In this document: piece after piece, positions 1-9,103 of the stretch
Numbering within the stretch: position 1 is the first letter of the stretch
How the letters are laid out: the number at the start of each line of letters is the position of its first letter
Origin: Xanthobacter autotrophicus
Lineage (GTDB): Bacteria > Pseudomonadota > Alphaproteobacteria > Rhizobiales > Xanthobacteraceae
NCBI RefSeq assembly: GCF_043194295.1
Contig: NZ_JBAFVK010000010.1
Direction: 5' to 3' (one strand)
Length of the DNA: 64,000 nt
Notes under the pieces: generated by a model
The model's input: only the letters and a program-made list of their open reading frames with translations
Told to the model about the DNA's origin: nothing
Databases searched by the model: none
Made by a program: the position numbers and the translations under genes

Positions 1-138
1 ATAGGGCATGGGAATGTCACGCCTTGGCTCATGACGACGAGGCGGCTCGTGCCGATCCACCTTCTTCGTCGTCAAATCCGGGCATCCAGCCTGAGCCAGA
101 CGGGTTGCCGGGCGCTTAACGTCCATGGCGCAGGTCGG

Positions 139-1161
139 TCACCGTTCCGTCAGCTTCAGTTCAATGCGGCGGTTGCGGGCGCGGGCGTCCTCGGAGGCGG
201 ATGTGTCGATGGGCTGGTATTCGCCGAAGCCGGCGGCGATCAGGTGCTGCGGGCTCACCCCCTTGGAGATGAGGTACTGAACCACCGCGATGGCCCGCGC
301 TGCCGACAGTTCCCAGTTGGAGGGGAACTGGGGCGTGGCGATGGGCCGGTTGTCGGTATGCCCGTCGATGCGCAGGGCCCAGGAGATGTCGGGGGGAATG
401 GATTTCTCCAGCTCGAGGATGGCACCCGCCAGCTTGTCCAGCTCGGCCAGCGCCTCGGGGCGGGGGGTGGCGGAGCCGCGGTCGAAAAACACTTCCGACT
501 GGAACACGAAGCGGTCGCCCACCACGCGCACGTCCGGCCGGTTGCCGAGGATGTCGCGCAGGCGGCCGAAGAATTCCGAGCGGAAGCGGGTCAGCTCCTG
601 CACCCTTTGGGCCAGCGCCACGTTGAGCCGGCGGCCGAGGTCGGTAATCTTGGTCTGGCTTTCGGCGTCGCGCTTCTCGGCGACGTTGAGGGCCTCTTCC
701 AGCGCCGCCATCTGCCGGCGCAGGGCGGAAATCTGCTGGTTGAGCAGCTCGATCTGGGCGATGGCGCGGGCTGCCACGTCCTTCTGGAGGTCCACCTCGC
801 GGGCGAGCGCCCGGGTGCGGCCTTCGTCGGAGGTGGGGACCGGGGCGGCGGAAAGCTGGCCCTTGAGGCGGTCGCGCTCGGTTTCGGTGGCCTCGAGCGA
901 GGCGCGCAGGGTGGCAAGCTCGCCGTCCGTGGTCTGGCCGGTGGCGCGCTCCAGCGAGAGCAGCTCGGTGAGCTGGCGGATCTGCGCCTGCAGCCGCTGC
1001 ATCACATTGTCCTTGCCCGACATCTCCTGGGTCAGGAAGAACTGGGTGAGCATGAACACCGACAGCAGGAAGATGAACACCAGCAGCAGCGTGGACAAGG
1101 CGTCCACGAAGCCGGGCCAGTAGTCGATGTGGCGGTCGCGACCGCGTCTGCCCAGGGCCAT
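139..1161 (-). CDS. OmpA/MotB-like peptidoglycan-binding membrane protein
   Basis: This 340-residue protein has one N-terminal membrane segment (about residues 16-44) carrying an Asp in the motif PGFVDAL, as in MotB/TolR/ExbD-type proton-channel partners. A long coiled-coil-prone stretch rich in Glu, Gln and Arg follows (about 50-200), and then a C-terminal OmpA domain with the DGHTDNRP and NWELSAARA motifs that bind peptidoglycan. It probably anchors a proton-driven complex to the cell wall. The MotA/TolQ-like gene lies immediately upstream, separated only by three 24-nt repeats, so the two should form one complex. The long coiled coil and the absence of flagellar genes nearby argue for an envelope function rather than a flagellar stator; the exact role is unknown. 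Confidence 0.85.
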   Translation of the reverse strand: MALGRRGRDRHIDYWPGFVDALSTLLLVFIFLLSVFMLTQFFLTQEMSGKDNVMQRLQAQIRQLTELLSLERATGQTTDGELATLRASLEATETERDRLKGQLSAAPVPTSDEGRTRALAREVDLQKDVAARAIAQIELLNQQISALRRQMAALEEALNVAEKRDAESQTKITDLGRRLNVALAQRVQELTRFRSEFFGRLRDILGNRPDVRVVGDRFVFQSEVFFDRGSATPRPEALAELDKLAGAILELEKSIPPDISWALRIDGHTDNRPIATPQFPSNWELSAARAIAVVQYLISKGVSPQHLIAAGFGEYQPIDTSASEDARARNRRIELKLTER

Positions 1162-1233
1162 GGCTCAGCTCCCGTTTCCGCTCATGCCCCGATCGCCGCG
1201 TCCGCTCATGCCCTGATCCCCGTATCCGCTCAT
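1162..1233 (-). repeat. three tandem 24-nt repeats encoding a possible 22-residue mini-ORF
   Basis: The spacer between the MotA-like and MotB-like genes is exactly three 24-nt units, each beginning ATGAGCGGA on the minus strand. Read in that direction the units form a small ORF. It starts by ATGA overlap with the stop of the MotA-like gene and ends at 1165, four bases before the next gene's ATG, giving a 22-residue peptide of three MSGxG-type repeats. It may be a translational-coupling leader or simply a repeat expansion. Translation is not demonstrated. Confidence 0.55.
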
Positions 1234-2309
1234 GGCCTGCTCCGGCCCGAGGTCTCGTCCTCCAGCCGGCGGACGAGGCGCTTCAGCTCCTCCTGCTGGG
1301 CGCCCTGCGCCTCGATCATCTGCTTCAGTAACGCCTGTTCCGAGCGCATGTGGGTGACGAGGCCCTGAAGGCTTTCCGCGAGCTGGGACATGGCGGTGGT
1401 GACCCGCTGGGACCCCGCCTCGGTCATGGTCTTCTCCAGCCGGCCCATGGCAGAGACCAGCGGAGCGGTGTCGAAGGCCGGCTGCGGCGGCGGCAGGGCG
1501 AGGGGCGGGGTCGCGGGCTGCGCCGAAGCGGACAGGCGCGCCGGGTCGCGCTCGGCACCGAAGCCGCGGGGCGGCTCGCGTGGCGCATCGTCGAGGTCGC
1601 GCACGGTGGTGGAGAGCCAGTCCTCCAGATCGGTGTAGAAGCGCGTCTGCGCCTGGCCGGCCTGAAGATCGAGGAAGCCCAGCACCAGCGAGCCCGACAG
1701 GCCGAACAGGGAGGACGAGAACGCCGTGCCCATACCGCCGAGGGGGGCGGCAAGGCCGGTCTTCATGTCCTCGAAGATGGAGCCGGCATCAGGCCCCACC
1801 TGGAGCGAGCTGATGACCGTACCGATGGAGGAGACGGTTTCCAGAAGGCCCCAGAAGGTGCCGAGCAGGCCGAGGAACACCAGAAGGCCGGTCAGATAGC
1901 GCCCCATGTCCCGGCTTTCGTCGAGGCGGGTGCCGATGGAATCCAGGATCGAGCGCATGGTGGCCTGGGAAATGGACATGCGCCCCACCCGGTCGCCCAG
2001 TAGCGCCGCCATGGGCGCCAGCAGGGTGGGCGGGCGCGCCACCGCCAGCCCCGGATCGGAGAGGCGGAAGGAATTCACCCATTCCACCTCGGGGAAAAGC
2101 CGCGCCACCTGCCGGATGGCGAGGATGATGCCCACGGCGAGCACCCCGAAGATCACGCCGTTGAGGCCCGGATTGTTGAGGAAGGCGGCGACGATCTGCC
2201 GGTGCAGCACGGCGGCGAGCGCCGCGCACAGGGCCAGGAACACGATCATCCGCACCAGGAAGATCTGGGGGGACGATACCTTGATGTAGGGATCGACGAC
2301 GCGCGCCAT
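1230..2309 (-). CDS. MotA/TolQ/ExbB-family proton channel protein
   Basis: The predicted protein has 359 residues. Two hydrophobic segments lie near the N-terminus (about 14-65). The characteristic MotA/TolQ/ExbB block follows, with GLLGTFWGLLETV and a second membrane region around GMGTAFSSSLFGLSGSLVLGF. The C-terminal 130 residues are Pro-rich, then Gln/Glu-rich and probably coiled-coil. The start was set at MARVVDPY because GAGGA sits about eight bases upstream; an in-frame upstream extension of 30 residues has no such support. It should form the ion-conducting subunit paired with the OmpA/MotB-like protein encoded next. Family membership is clear. Whether it drives motility, envelope constriction or transport cannot be read from the sequence. 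Confidence 0.85.
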   Translation of the reverse strand: MARVVDPYIKVSSPQIFLVRMIVFLALCAALAAVLHRQIVAAFLNNPGLNGVIFGVLAVGIILAIRQVARLFPEVEWVNSFRLSDPGLAVARPPTLLAPMAALLGDRVGRMSISQATMRSILDSIGTRLDESRDMGRYLTGLLVFLGLLGTFWGLLETVSSIGTVISSLQVGPDAGSIFEDMKTGLAAPLGGMGTAFSSSLFGLSGSLVLGFLDLQAGQAQTRFYTDLEDWLSTTVRDLDDAPREPPRGFGAERDPARLSASAQPATPPLALPPPQPAFDTAPLVSAMGRLEKTMTEAGSQRVTTAMSQLAESLQGLVTHMRSEQALLKQMIEAQGAQQEELKRLVRRLEDETSGRSRP

Positions 2310-2420
2310 GAAGGGTCCTCGAGCGGAAGGGGCATCGAGCGGAAGATCCAGCCCGGTCCTGATAGCAGATTGCGGTGAGTCTGGCTCACCCCAATCCACC
2401 CAAGGCCGCGCGGTGCCCGA

Positions 2421-3125
2421 CTATGGCACAGCGCCGGTACCCGGTGAAACCGCCATCACCTTGCGGAACACCAGCGACAGGTTGTTGGACGGCATCTCGA
2501 CCACCCGCGCGAGGGCGAGGCCGTTCTTGGCCGCGCAGGCGGCCACGTCGCGAAGGTGGCGCAGTCCGAAGCGCGGGTCCTGCCGTTTAAGGTCGGCGTC
2601 GAAGGCCACGTTGCTGGGGGCGGTGGGCACGCCGTCCTGCAGGAACGCACCATAGGCGAACAGCACGCCGTCCGGCGGCAGGCGGGCACCGGCGCCGCGC
2701 ATGAGCCCTTCCGTCGCCTCCCACGGGCTGATGTGGATCATGTTGACGCATACCACCGCGTCCACCTTGTCCACCGGCCAGTTTGTGGCAGCGGCATCCA
2801 GGGCGAGGGGCGGGCGCACGTTGGCAAGGCCTTCCGCCGCGGTCCAGGCGGCGATGGAGGCCCGCGCCTCGGGGGAGGGGTCGGAGGGTTGCCAGGTGAG
2901 GTGGGGCATCCTGCGGGCGAAATACACCGCGTGCTCGCCGGTGCCGCTGGCGATTTCCAGCACCAGCCCGGTTGCCGGCAGAAGTTGCAAAAGCTGGGCG
3001 GCGATGGGCTCGCGGTTGCGCGCGACCGCCGGGGCGGAGCGGCGCGCGTCGGGGGACGGATCGGGCAAGGGGGGAATTCTCCGCTGTGTCAGGGGCCCGG
3101 GTCGCCAGGGCAAAGGTTGGACCAT
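2421..3125 (-). CDS. DUF938 family SAM-dependent methyltransferase
   Basis: This is a 234-residue class I methyltransferase-like protein. The SAM-binding motif I is visible as LVLEIASGTGEHAVYFA (about 55-71), and CVNMIHISPWEA (about 125-136) matches the conserved DUF938 block. The N-terminal region with SAPAVARNREPI is also typical of DUF938. Substrates of this family are not known to me. The first 25 residues are low complexity, so the real start may be downstream. It is transcribed away from the MoxR operon, and the 177-bp divergent spacer should hold promoters for both. Fold assignment is confident; biological role is unknown. Confidence 0.8.
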   Translation of the reverse strand: MVQPLPWRPGPLTQRRIPPLPDPSPDARRSAPAVARNREPIAAQLLQLLPATGLVLEIASGTGEHAVYFARRMPHLTWQPSDPSPEARASIAAWTAAEGLANVRPPLALDAAATNWPVDKVDAVVCVNMIHISPWEATEGLMRGAGARLPPDGVLFAYGAFLQDGVPTAPSNVAFDADLKRQDPRFGLRHLRDVAACAAKNGLALARVVEMPSNNLSLVFRKVMAVSPGTGAVP

Positions 3126-3302
3126 AGGAGCTGGGTTGGCGTCATCTTGGCGGGAGCGGTCCCCGGGCTCAACCGTGCGTCATGGCTCCATCCGTCGCAG
3201 GGCGCCCCCGCTGGCCGAAAAATGAATGCGAGATAATGTGCGATCACGCGTTCGCGGCGATATAAGGAACGCAACCTCGCGCGAGACCGGAACCCTTCTT
3301 TC

Positions 3303-4439
<1,137 letters not shown>

Positions 4440-4453
4440 GGTCGCGGACCGCC

Positions 4454-5428
4454 ATGTCGAAACGGGAGATGTCGGAAAAGGATCCGTTGAAGGGCATCGT
4501 TGCCCGCCTGCCGGACCTCTTGGCGGTGCGCCCGCGCGGGGGCGGCGGCTTTGCGCCCGGCGGCAAGGTGCGGACCCACCAGTTCGGCGGCCACCGCTCG
4601 TCCTTCCGCGGCCGCGGCATGGAATTCGACGAGGTGCGTGCCTATCATCCCGGCGATGACGTGCGCACCATCGACTGGCGCGTCACCGCCCGCACCGGGC
4701 GGACCCACACCAAGCTGTTCCAGGAGGAGCGCGAGCGCCCCGTCCTGATCCTCGTCGATGCGCGCGCCGCCATGCGCTTCGGCACGCGCGGCAGCTTCAA
4801 ATCGGTGCTGGCGGCCAAGGCGGCGGCGCTTCTGGCCTGGGTGGGCATCGCTGGCAGTGACCGGGTCGGGGGCGTCGTGCTGGCGCCCTCCGGCGTCGGC
4901 GCCTTCCAGCCGGAACGCAGCCGCAGGCGCATCCTGAACTTCGTCCGCGCCGTGGCAGATGCCACCGCCGAGCCGGCGCGGCCCGAGGCGACCGGCCCTG
5001 CGCTGGCGGAGGCCCTGGCGCGGACCCGTGCGCTGGCGCGGCCCGGCACGCTCGTTTTCCTCGTCACCGACTTTGCCGATCTAGACGCTCATGGGGTGCG
5101 CGAGATGGAGCGGCTCGCGGTGGACAACCACGTCACCTGCCTGTTCGTGTTCGACCGGCTGGAGGCGCATATGCCCGACCCCGGCCTCTATCCCGTTACT
5201 GACGGGGTGGCGGTGGCGCGGCTCGATGCGGAGCGGGCGGCGCTTCGGGCCGCCTATGCCCAGCGCTTCGCCGCGCGCCACGACGGCGTCGAGCGGATCT
5301 GCCGCGAACGCGGCATGACCTTCCTCGATCTTGAGACCGGCACCGATCCGGCGGACGTGCTGCATCCTGAACGGCTGCGACCGTTCCAGTCGGCGGGGCG
5401 GCGGGTATTGGGGCGTGCCTCGGCATGA
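4454..5428 (+). CDS. DUF58 domain protein (MoxR partner)
   Basis: This 324-residue protein carries the conserved DUF58 block FRGRGMEFDEVRAYHPGDD followed by VRTIDWRVTARTG (about 55-87), and a degenerate VWA-like fold beyond it (VLILVDARAAM). It has no signal peptide or obvious membrane segment. DUF58 proteins are almost always encoded beside MoxR ATPases, and this gene starts 14 bases after the moxR stop. Its own stop overlaps the next start by ATGA, so it should be translated in step with its neighbours. Molecular function is not established for the family; a role as MoxR adaptor or substrate is the usual proposal. Confidence 0.9.
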   Translation: MSKREMSEKDPLKGIVARLPDLLAVRPRGGGGFAPGGKVRTHQFGGHRSSFRGRGMEFDEVRAYHPGDDVRTIDWRVTARTGRTHTKLFQEERERPVLILVDARAAMRFGTRGSFKSVLAAKAAALLAWVGIAGSDRVGGVVLAPSGVGAFQPERSRRRILNFVRAVADATAEPARPEATGPALAEALARTRALARPGTLVFLVTDFADLDAHGVREMERLAVDNHVTCLFVFDRLEAHMPDPGLYPVTDGVAVARLDAERAALRAAYAQRFAARHDGVERICRERGMTFLDLETGTDPADVLHPERLRPFQSAGRRVLGRASA

Positions 5429-6015
5429 CCTCTCCCACCACGACCGCTCCCTCCGTGCCGGATTTCTCGACCCCGGATTTCCTGACGCCGGGGGGGAAAA
5501 TCCCCGACGCCCCTCCCGCCCCGTCCCTCGAGGAATCACTGGCCACTCTGCGGGATATCCATCTGCCTCCGGACGTGCCGTTCTGGCCGCCCGCGCCCGG
5601 TTGGTACGCGCTGGCCGGCCTGGTCCTGCTGGTGGGGGTGGTGCTCGCCATCCGCGAATGGCGCTGGCGGCAGACCCTCGCCTACAAGGCTTTGAAGGAG
5701 TTCGAGGCGACGCTGGCGCAGGTGGGCGCCCAAGACGGCGGCCGCGATGGCCTGCCCGATCCCCAGACCATCGCCGTCGCGGCCTCCGGCGTGCTTCGCC
5801 GGCTCGTGCGCGCCCAGTCGGGGGATGAGGCCACGGCCCTCACCGGGGAAGCGTGGGCGCGGGTGCTGGTGGCCGGCAAGGCCGGCTTCGGCGTTGCCGA
5901 GGCCGCGTTCCTCGCCCGCGCGCCCTATTACCCGCCGGCCGCCGCCCCCGATGCCGGGATCGCGCCCAAGGCCTTTGTCGCCGCCGTGCGGCGCTGGATC
6001 AGGGCGCGCGCATGA
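5425..6015 (+). CDS. DUF4381 membrane protein
   Basis: The 196-residue protein has a Pro-rich start, the conserved segment LRDIHLPPDVPFWPPAPGW (about 35-53) and one membrane helix (about 55-75) followed by a cytoplasmic domain of about 120 residues with RAPYYPPA near the end. This is the DUF4381 layout found between DUF58 and VWA genes in Bat operons. Start and stop both overlap neighbours by four bases. It probably helps anchor or assemble the membrane VWA complex. The family has no demonstrated biochemical activity. Confidence 0.85.
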   Translation: MTSPTTTAPSVPDFSTPDFLTPGGKIPDAPPAPSLEESLATLRDIHLPPDVPFWPPAPGWYALAGLVLLVGVVLAIREWRWRQTLAYKALKEFEATLAQVGAQDGGRDGLPDPQTIAVAASGVLRRLVRAQSGDEATALTGEAWARVLVAGKAGFGVAEAAFLARAPYYPPAAAPDAGIAPKAFVAAVRRWIRARA

Positions 6016-7043
6016 TTACGCTGCAATGGCCCTTCGTGCTGGCACTGCTGCCGCTGCCGTTCCTGGTCCGCCTGCTGCTGCCGCGCGCGCCGGAGCGGCG
6101 GACCGGTGCCCTGCGCCTGCCGTTCTTCGCGGAACTGGCCCACGCCGGCCTCGTCGCCAACGGCCGTCCCCGCTTCAGCCGCCTGCGGCTGGCGGCGCTC
6201 GCCTTCATCTGGACCCTTCTGGTCATTGCCGCCGCGCGGCCGGTCTATGTGGGCACACCCATCGCCATCCCCGTGGAAGGCCGCGAGATGATGCTGGCGG
6301 TGGATCTCTCCGCCTCCATGTCGTCGCCGGACCTGGTCCAGTCCGGTGTGCCGGCGAACCGGCTCCAGGTGGTGAAAAGGGTGGCGGACGACTTCATCGC
6401 CCGCCGCACTGGCGACCGCATCGGCCTCATCCTGTTCAGCACGCGGGCCTATGTGCAGGCGCCGCTGACGCTTGACCGCACCGTGGTTCGCCAACTCCTC
6501 GCCGAGGCCTCCATCGGCATGACCGGGCGCAACACCTCCATCGGCGACGCCATTGGGCTCGCGGTGAAGACCCTGCGCGACCGACCGGCGAAGGATCGCG
6601 TGCTGATCCTGCTCACTGACGGTGCCAACACCTCCGGCGTGCTCGACCCCATGGAGGCGGCGGCCATCGCGGCGAAGGAGAATGTGCGGATCCACACCAT
6701 CGGCGTCGGCGCCGACGGCATGGATTTCATGCCCGGCGCGCCCATGAACCCGTCCGGCGACCTCGACGAGGAGGCACTGAAAAGGATCGCGGGACTCACC
6801 GGCGGCCAGTATTTCCGTGCCCGGAACGACAAGGGCCTCGCCGCCATCTATGCCGACATCGACCGCCTTGAACCGGTGGCCGGGGACCCTCAGTTCGTGC
6901 GGCCCTCCATCGCCCTGTTCTACTGGCCGCTCGGGGCGGCGCTGCTTGTGAGCTTTCTCATGTCGGCGCTGCTGGTGATGAACCGGCCGCTGGGCCGCCG
7001 CGCGGGCGGGGCTGAGCCGGCGCGTGTGGAAGGCTCCGCCTGA
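6012..7043 (+). CDS. BatA-like VWA domain membrane protein
   Basis: This 343-residue protein begins with a hydrophobic segment (about 5-24), has a second one (about 58-76), then a VWA domain (about 90-290) and a C-terminal membrane helix (about 306-328). The metal-ion-dependent adhesion site is intact: DLSAS at residues 98-102, with LLTDGANTSG further on. This is the BatA/BatB topology, with the VWA domain between membrane anchors facing the periplasm. The start codon overlaps the preceding stop (ATGA). It is the VWA protein with an intact metal site in this operon, in contrast to the following gene. Confidence 0.88.
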   Translation: MITLQWPFVLALLPLPFLVRLLLPRAPERRTGALRLPFFAELAHAGLVANGRPRFSRLRLAALAFIWTLLVIAAARPVYVGTPIAIPVEGREMMLAVDLSASMSSPDLVQSGVPANRLQVVKRVADDFIARRTGDRIGLILFSTRAYVQAPLTLDRTVVRQLLAEASIGMTGRNTSIGDAIGLAVKTLRDRPAKDRVLILLTDGANTSGVLDPMEAAAIAAKENVRIHTIGVGADGMDFMPGAPMNPSGDLDEEALKRIAGLTGGQYFRARNDKGLAAIYADIDRLEPVAGDPQFVRPSIALFYWPLGAALLVSFLMSALLVMNRPLGRRAGGAEPARVEGSA

Positions 7044-9103
7044 TGCCCGCGAGCTTCCATTTCCTGCGGCCCGAATGGCTGCTGGCCCTGGTGCCGGCGG
7101 TCGTGCTCACGGCATTGCTGTGGCGCCGGCTCAAGCAGGGATCGAACGATTGGTCGCGGGTGGTCGACCCCCATCTGCTCGTCCATCTCGCCGCATCGGG
7201 CGGGCGCCAGACGGGCCGCTGGCCGATTGCGCTGCTGCTCGTGGGCTGGGCCGCGGCCATCCTCGCCATTGCCGGGCCGACCTGGGAGAAGCTGCCGCAG
7301 CCGGCGGGCGGGCGGTTGGAGCCCGTGGTGGTGGCGCTCAGCCTCACCCGCTCCATGGGCGCCAGCGATGCCAGCCCCACCCGCCTTGCCGCCGCCCGCT
7401 ACAAGGTGGCGGACGTCCTCTCGCGCATGCGCGGCGGCGAGGTGGCACTGGTGCTCTATGCCGACATTCCCTTCACCGCCGCGCCGCTCACGCAAGACGC
7501 CCGCGTGGTGGGCCAGATGCTGCCGGACCTCGCCACCAACCTGATGCGCGGCGGCCCGGCCCGCACCGATCTCGCCATCGAGAAGGGGGTGGAGCTTCTG
7601 AAGGGCGCCGGCGCTTCCAGCGGGCGCATCCTCATCCTGGCCGACAGTACCGGAGATGATCCCGCCAAGGCGCAGGCCGCGGCCAGGGCGGCGGCGGCGG
7701 CGGGCTTCAAGGTCAATGTGATCGGCGTCGGCGCCTCGGGTGCGGATGGGGCGGCGCCTCTGGATGCGGCGGGCCTCTCGGCCCTCGCGGTTGCCGGGCG
7801 CGGCACTTTCTCCCGCCTCACCGCCGACGACAGCGACCTGGAAAGCACCCTGCCGCTGACGAGTGCTTCCGCCACGGCGCCGCCGGTCGATCAGGACGGG
7901 TTCACAGCCGACGTCTGGGCGGACATGGGGCCGTTCGTGCTCCTCATCTCCGTGCTGCTGGCGCCGCTGGCTTTCCGGCGGGGGTGGATCGCCGTGCTGC
8001 TTCTCGCCGCCCTGCCGGCCATGTTCGCGCCCAGTCCGGCGGCGGCGGGGACATGGGACGATCTGTGGGCGCGGCCGGACCAGCAGGGCGCCTCCGCCTT
8101 CGGCGCTGGGGACTACGCCACCGCCGCCCAGCGCTTCGAGAACCCGGCGTGGCGCGCGGCCGCCCGCTACAAGGCCGGCGACAACCCGGGCGCGGCCGAA
8201 GCCTATGCGCGGATGCCCGGCGCCGACTACAACCGTGGCAACGCGCTGGCTCGTTCCGACCGGCTGGAGGAGGCCGTCGCCGCCTACGACGCCGCGCTGA
8301 AGGCCGATCCTGCCGACGCGGATGCCAAGTTCAACCGCGACTTGGTGCAGGGCATCATCGACGCCCGCAAGAAGAAGGACGACGAGAAGAAGAACGACCA
8401 GAAGAAGGACAAGGGCAATTCCGGCGGCGGGGGAGGCGGTGGCGGCGGCAAGCAGGATGCCGGCGGCAAATCCGATCCCGGTAAGCCTGATCCGAACAAG
8501 TCCGACCCTTCCAGGCCCGACCCTTCCAAGCCCGACCCTTCCAAGCCCGACCCTTCCAAGCCGGATAATCCGAAGCCGGACGCAGGCAAGACGGGCGCCG
8601 ACCCGCAGAAGGACAAGCCCGGCGAGCCTGACAAGGGTGATCCGCAGCAGTCCGGAGCTGCGCCACAGCCGCCCGGACCACTGCCGGCGCCTGCGCCGCT
8701 GCCGCCGCGCCGGCCGCCCGAGATCGCCGCTGCCCCGCAGCCGTCGCCGGACCAGCCCCCCCAGCCTCAGCCGCAGGCGAACCCGCCTTCTCCTCCGGCT
8801 GCGCCGCCACCGCCCCTGCCGCAGGGCACGCCCGATGTGCCGCATGACAGCCGGGACGCGAACAAGGCGTTCGAGCCTCCGCCCTCTGGCCCCACCCAGG
8901 TGGCGCCGACCGCCGCCGCGCCGCCGCCGCCGCCCGGTGGCAAGGACGCCAAGGCGGCGCTCCAGTCCCTGTCCGACGACGAGCAGAGCCGTGAGCAGGC
9001 GCTACGCCAGGTGCCGGATGATCCCGGAGGCCTGCTGCGGGCCCGCATCCGCGCGCGCTACATGGGCGGTCCAGCGAACATCCAGGTGGAGGGCGAGCCA
9101 TGA
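7043..9103 (+). CDS. fused VWA and TPR protein (BatB/BatC-like) with degenerate metal site
   Basis: The 686-residue protein joins a BatB-like half and a BatC-like half. Two membrane segments near the N-terminus flank a VWA domain (about 92-270). Further hydrophobic helices follow (about 292-335). Then come TPR-like repeats (about 365-435, including YNRGNALARSDRLEEAVAAYDAAL), a Lys-rich linker, a KPDPS tandem repeat and a long Pro-rich tail. The first metal-site motif, normally DxSxS, reads SLTRS at residues 100-104, so the key Asp is Ser. Such fusions occur in alphaproteobacterial Bat operons. The domain probably binds partners without a bound metal, or uses a different geometry; that is inference. 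Confidence 0.85.
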   Translation: MPASFHFLRPEWLLALVPAVVLTALLWRRLKQGSNDWSRVVDPHLLVHLAASGGRQTGRWPIALLLVGWAAAILAIAGPTWEKLPQPAGGRLEPVVVALSLTRSMGASDASPTRLAAARYKVADVLSRMRGGEVALVLYADIPFTAAPLTQDARVVGQMLPDLATNLMRGGPARTDLAIEKGVELLKGAGASSGRILILADSTGDDPAKAQAAARAAAAAGFKVNVIGVGASGADGAAPLDAAGLSALAVAGRGTFSRLTADDSDLESTLPLTSASATAPPVDQDGFTADVWADMGPFVLLISVLLAPLAFRRGWIAVLLLAALPAMFAPSPAAAGTWDDLWARPDQQGASAFGAGDYATAAQRFENPAWRAAARYKAGDNPGAAEAYARMPGADYNRGNALARSDRLEEAVAAYDAALKADPADADAKFNRDLVQGIIDARKKKDDEKKNDQKKDKGNSGGGGGGGGGKQDAGGKSDPGKPDPNKSDPSRPDPSKPDPSKPDPSKPDNPKPDAGKTGADPQKDKPGEPDKGDPQQSGAAPQPPGPLPAPAPLPPRRPPEIAAAPQPSPDQPPQPQPQANPPSPPAAPPPPLPQGTPDVPHDSRDANKAFEPPPSGPTQVAPTAAAPPPPPGGKDAKAALQSLSDDEQSREQALRQVPDDPGGLLRARIRARYMGGPANIQVEGEP
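8504..8563 (+). repeat. four 15-bp tandem repeats inside the VWA/TPR gene
   Basis: Four near-identical copies of GACCCTTCCAAGCCC occur in tandem, in frame, and encode repeated DPSKP units of the Pro/Lys-rich linker. Copy number would be expected to vary between strains without shifting the frame. Confidence 0.9.

Noticed and set aside
1..138. Possible gene at the window start
   Set aside because: No frame in the first 138 bases shows a start, ribosome binding site or motif; it is the downstream flank of the OmpA/MotB-like gene.
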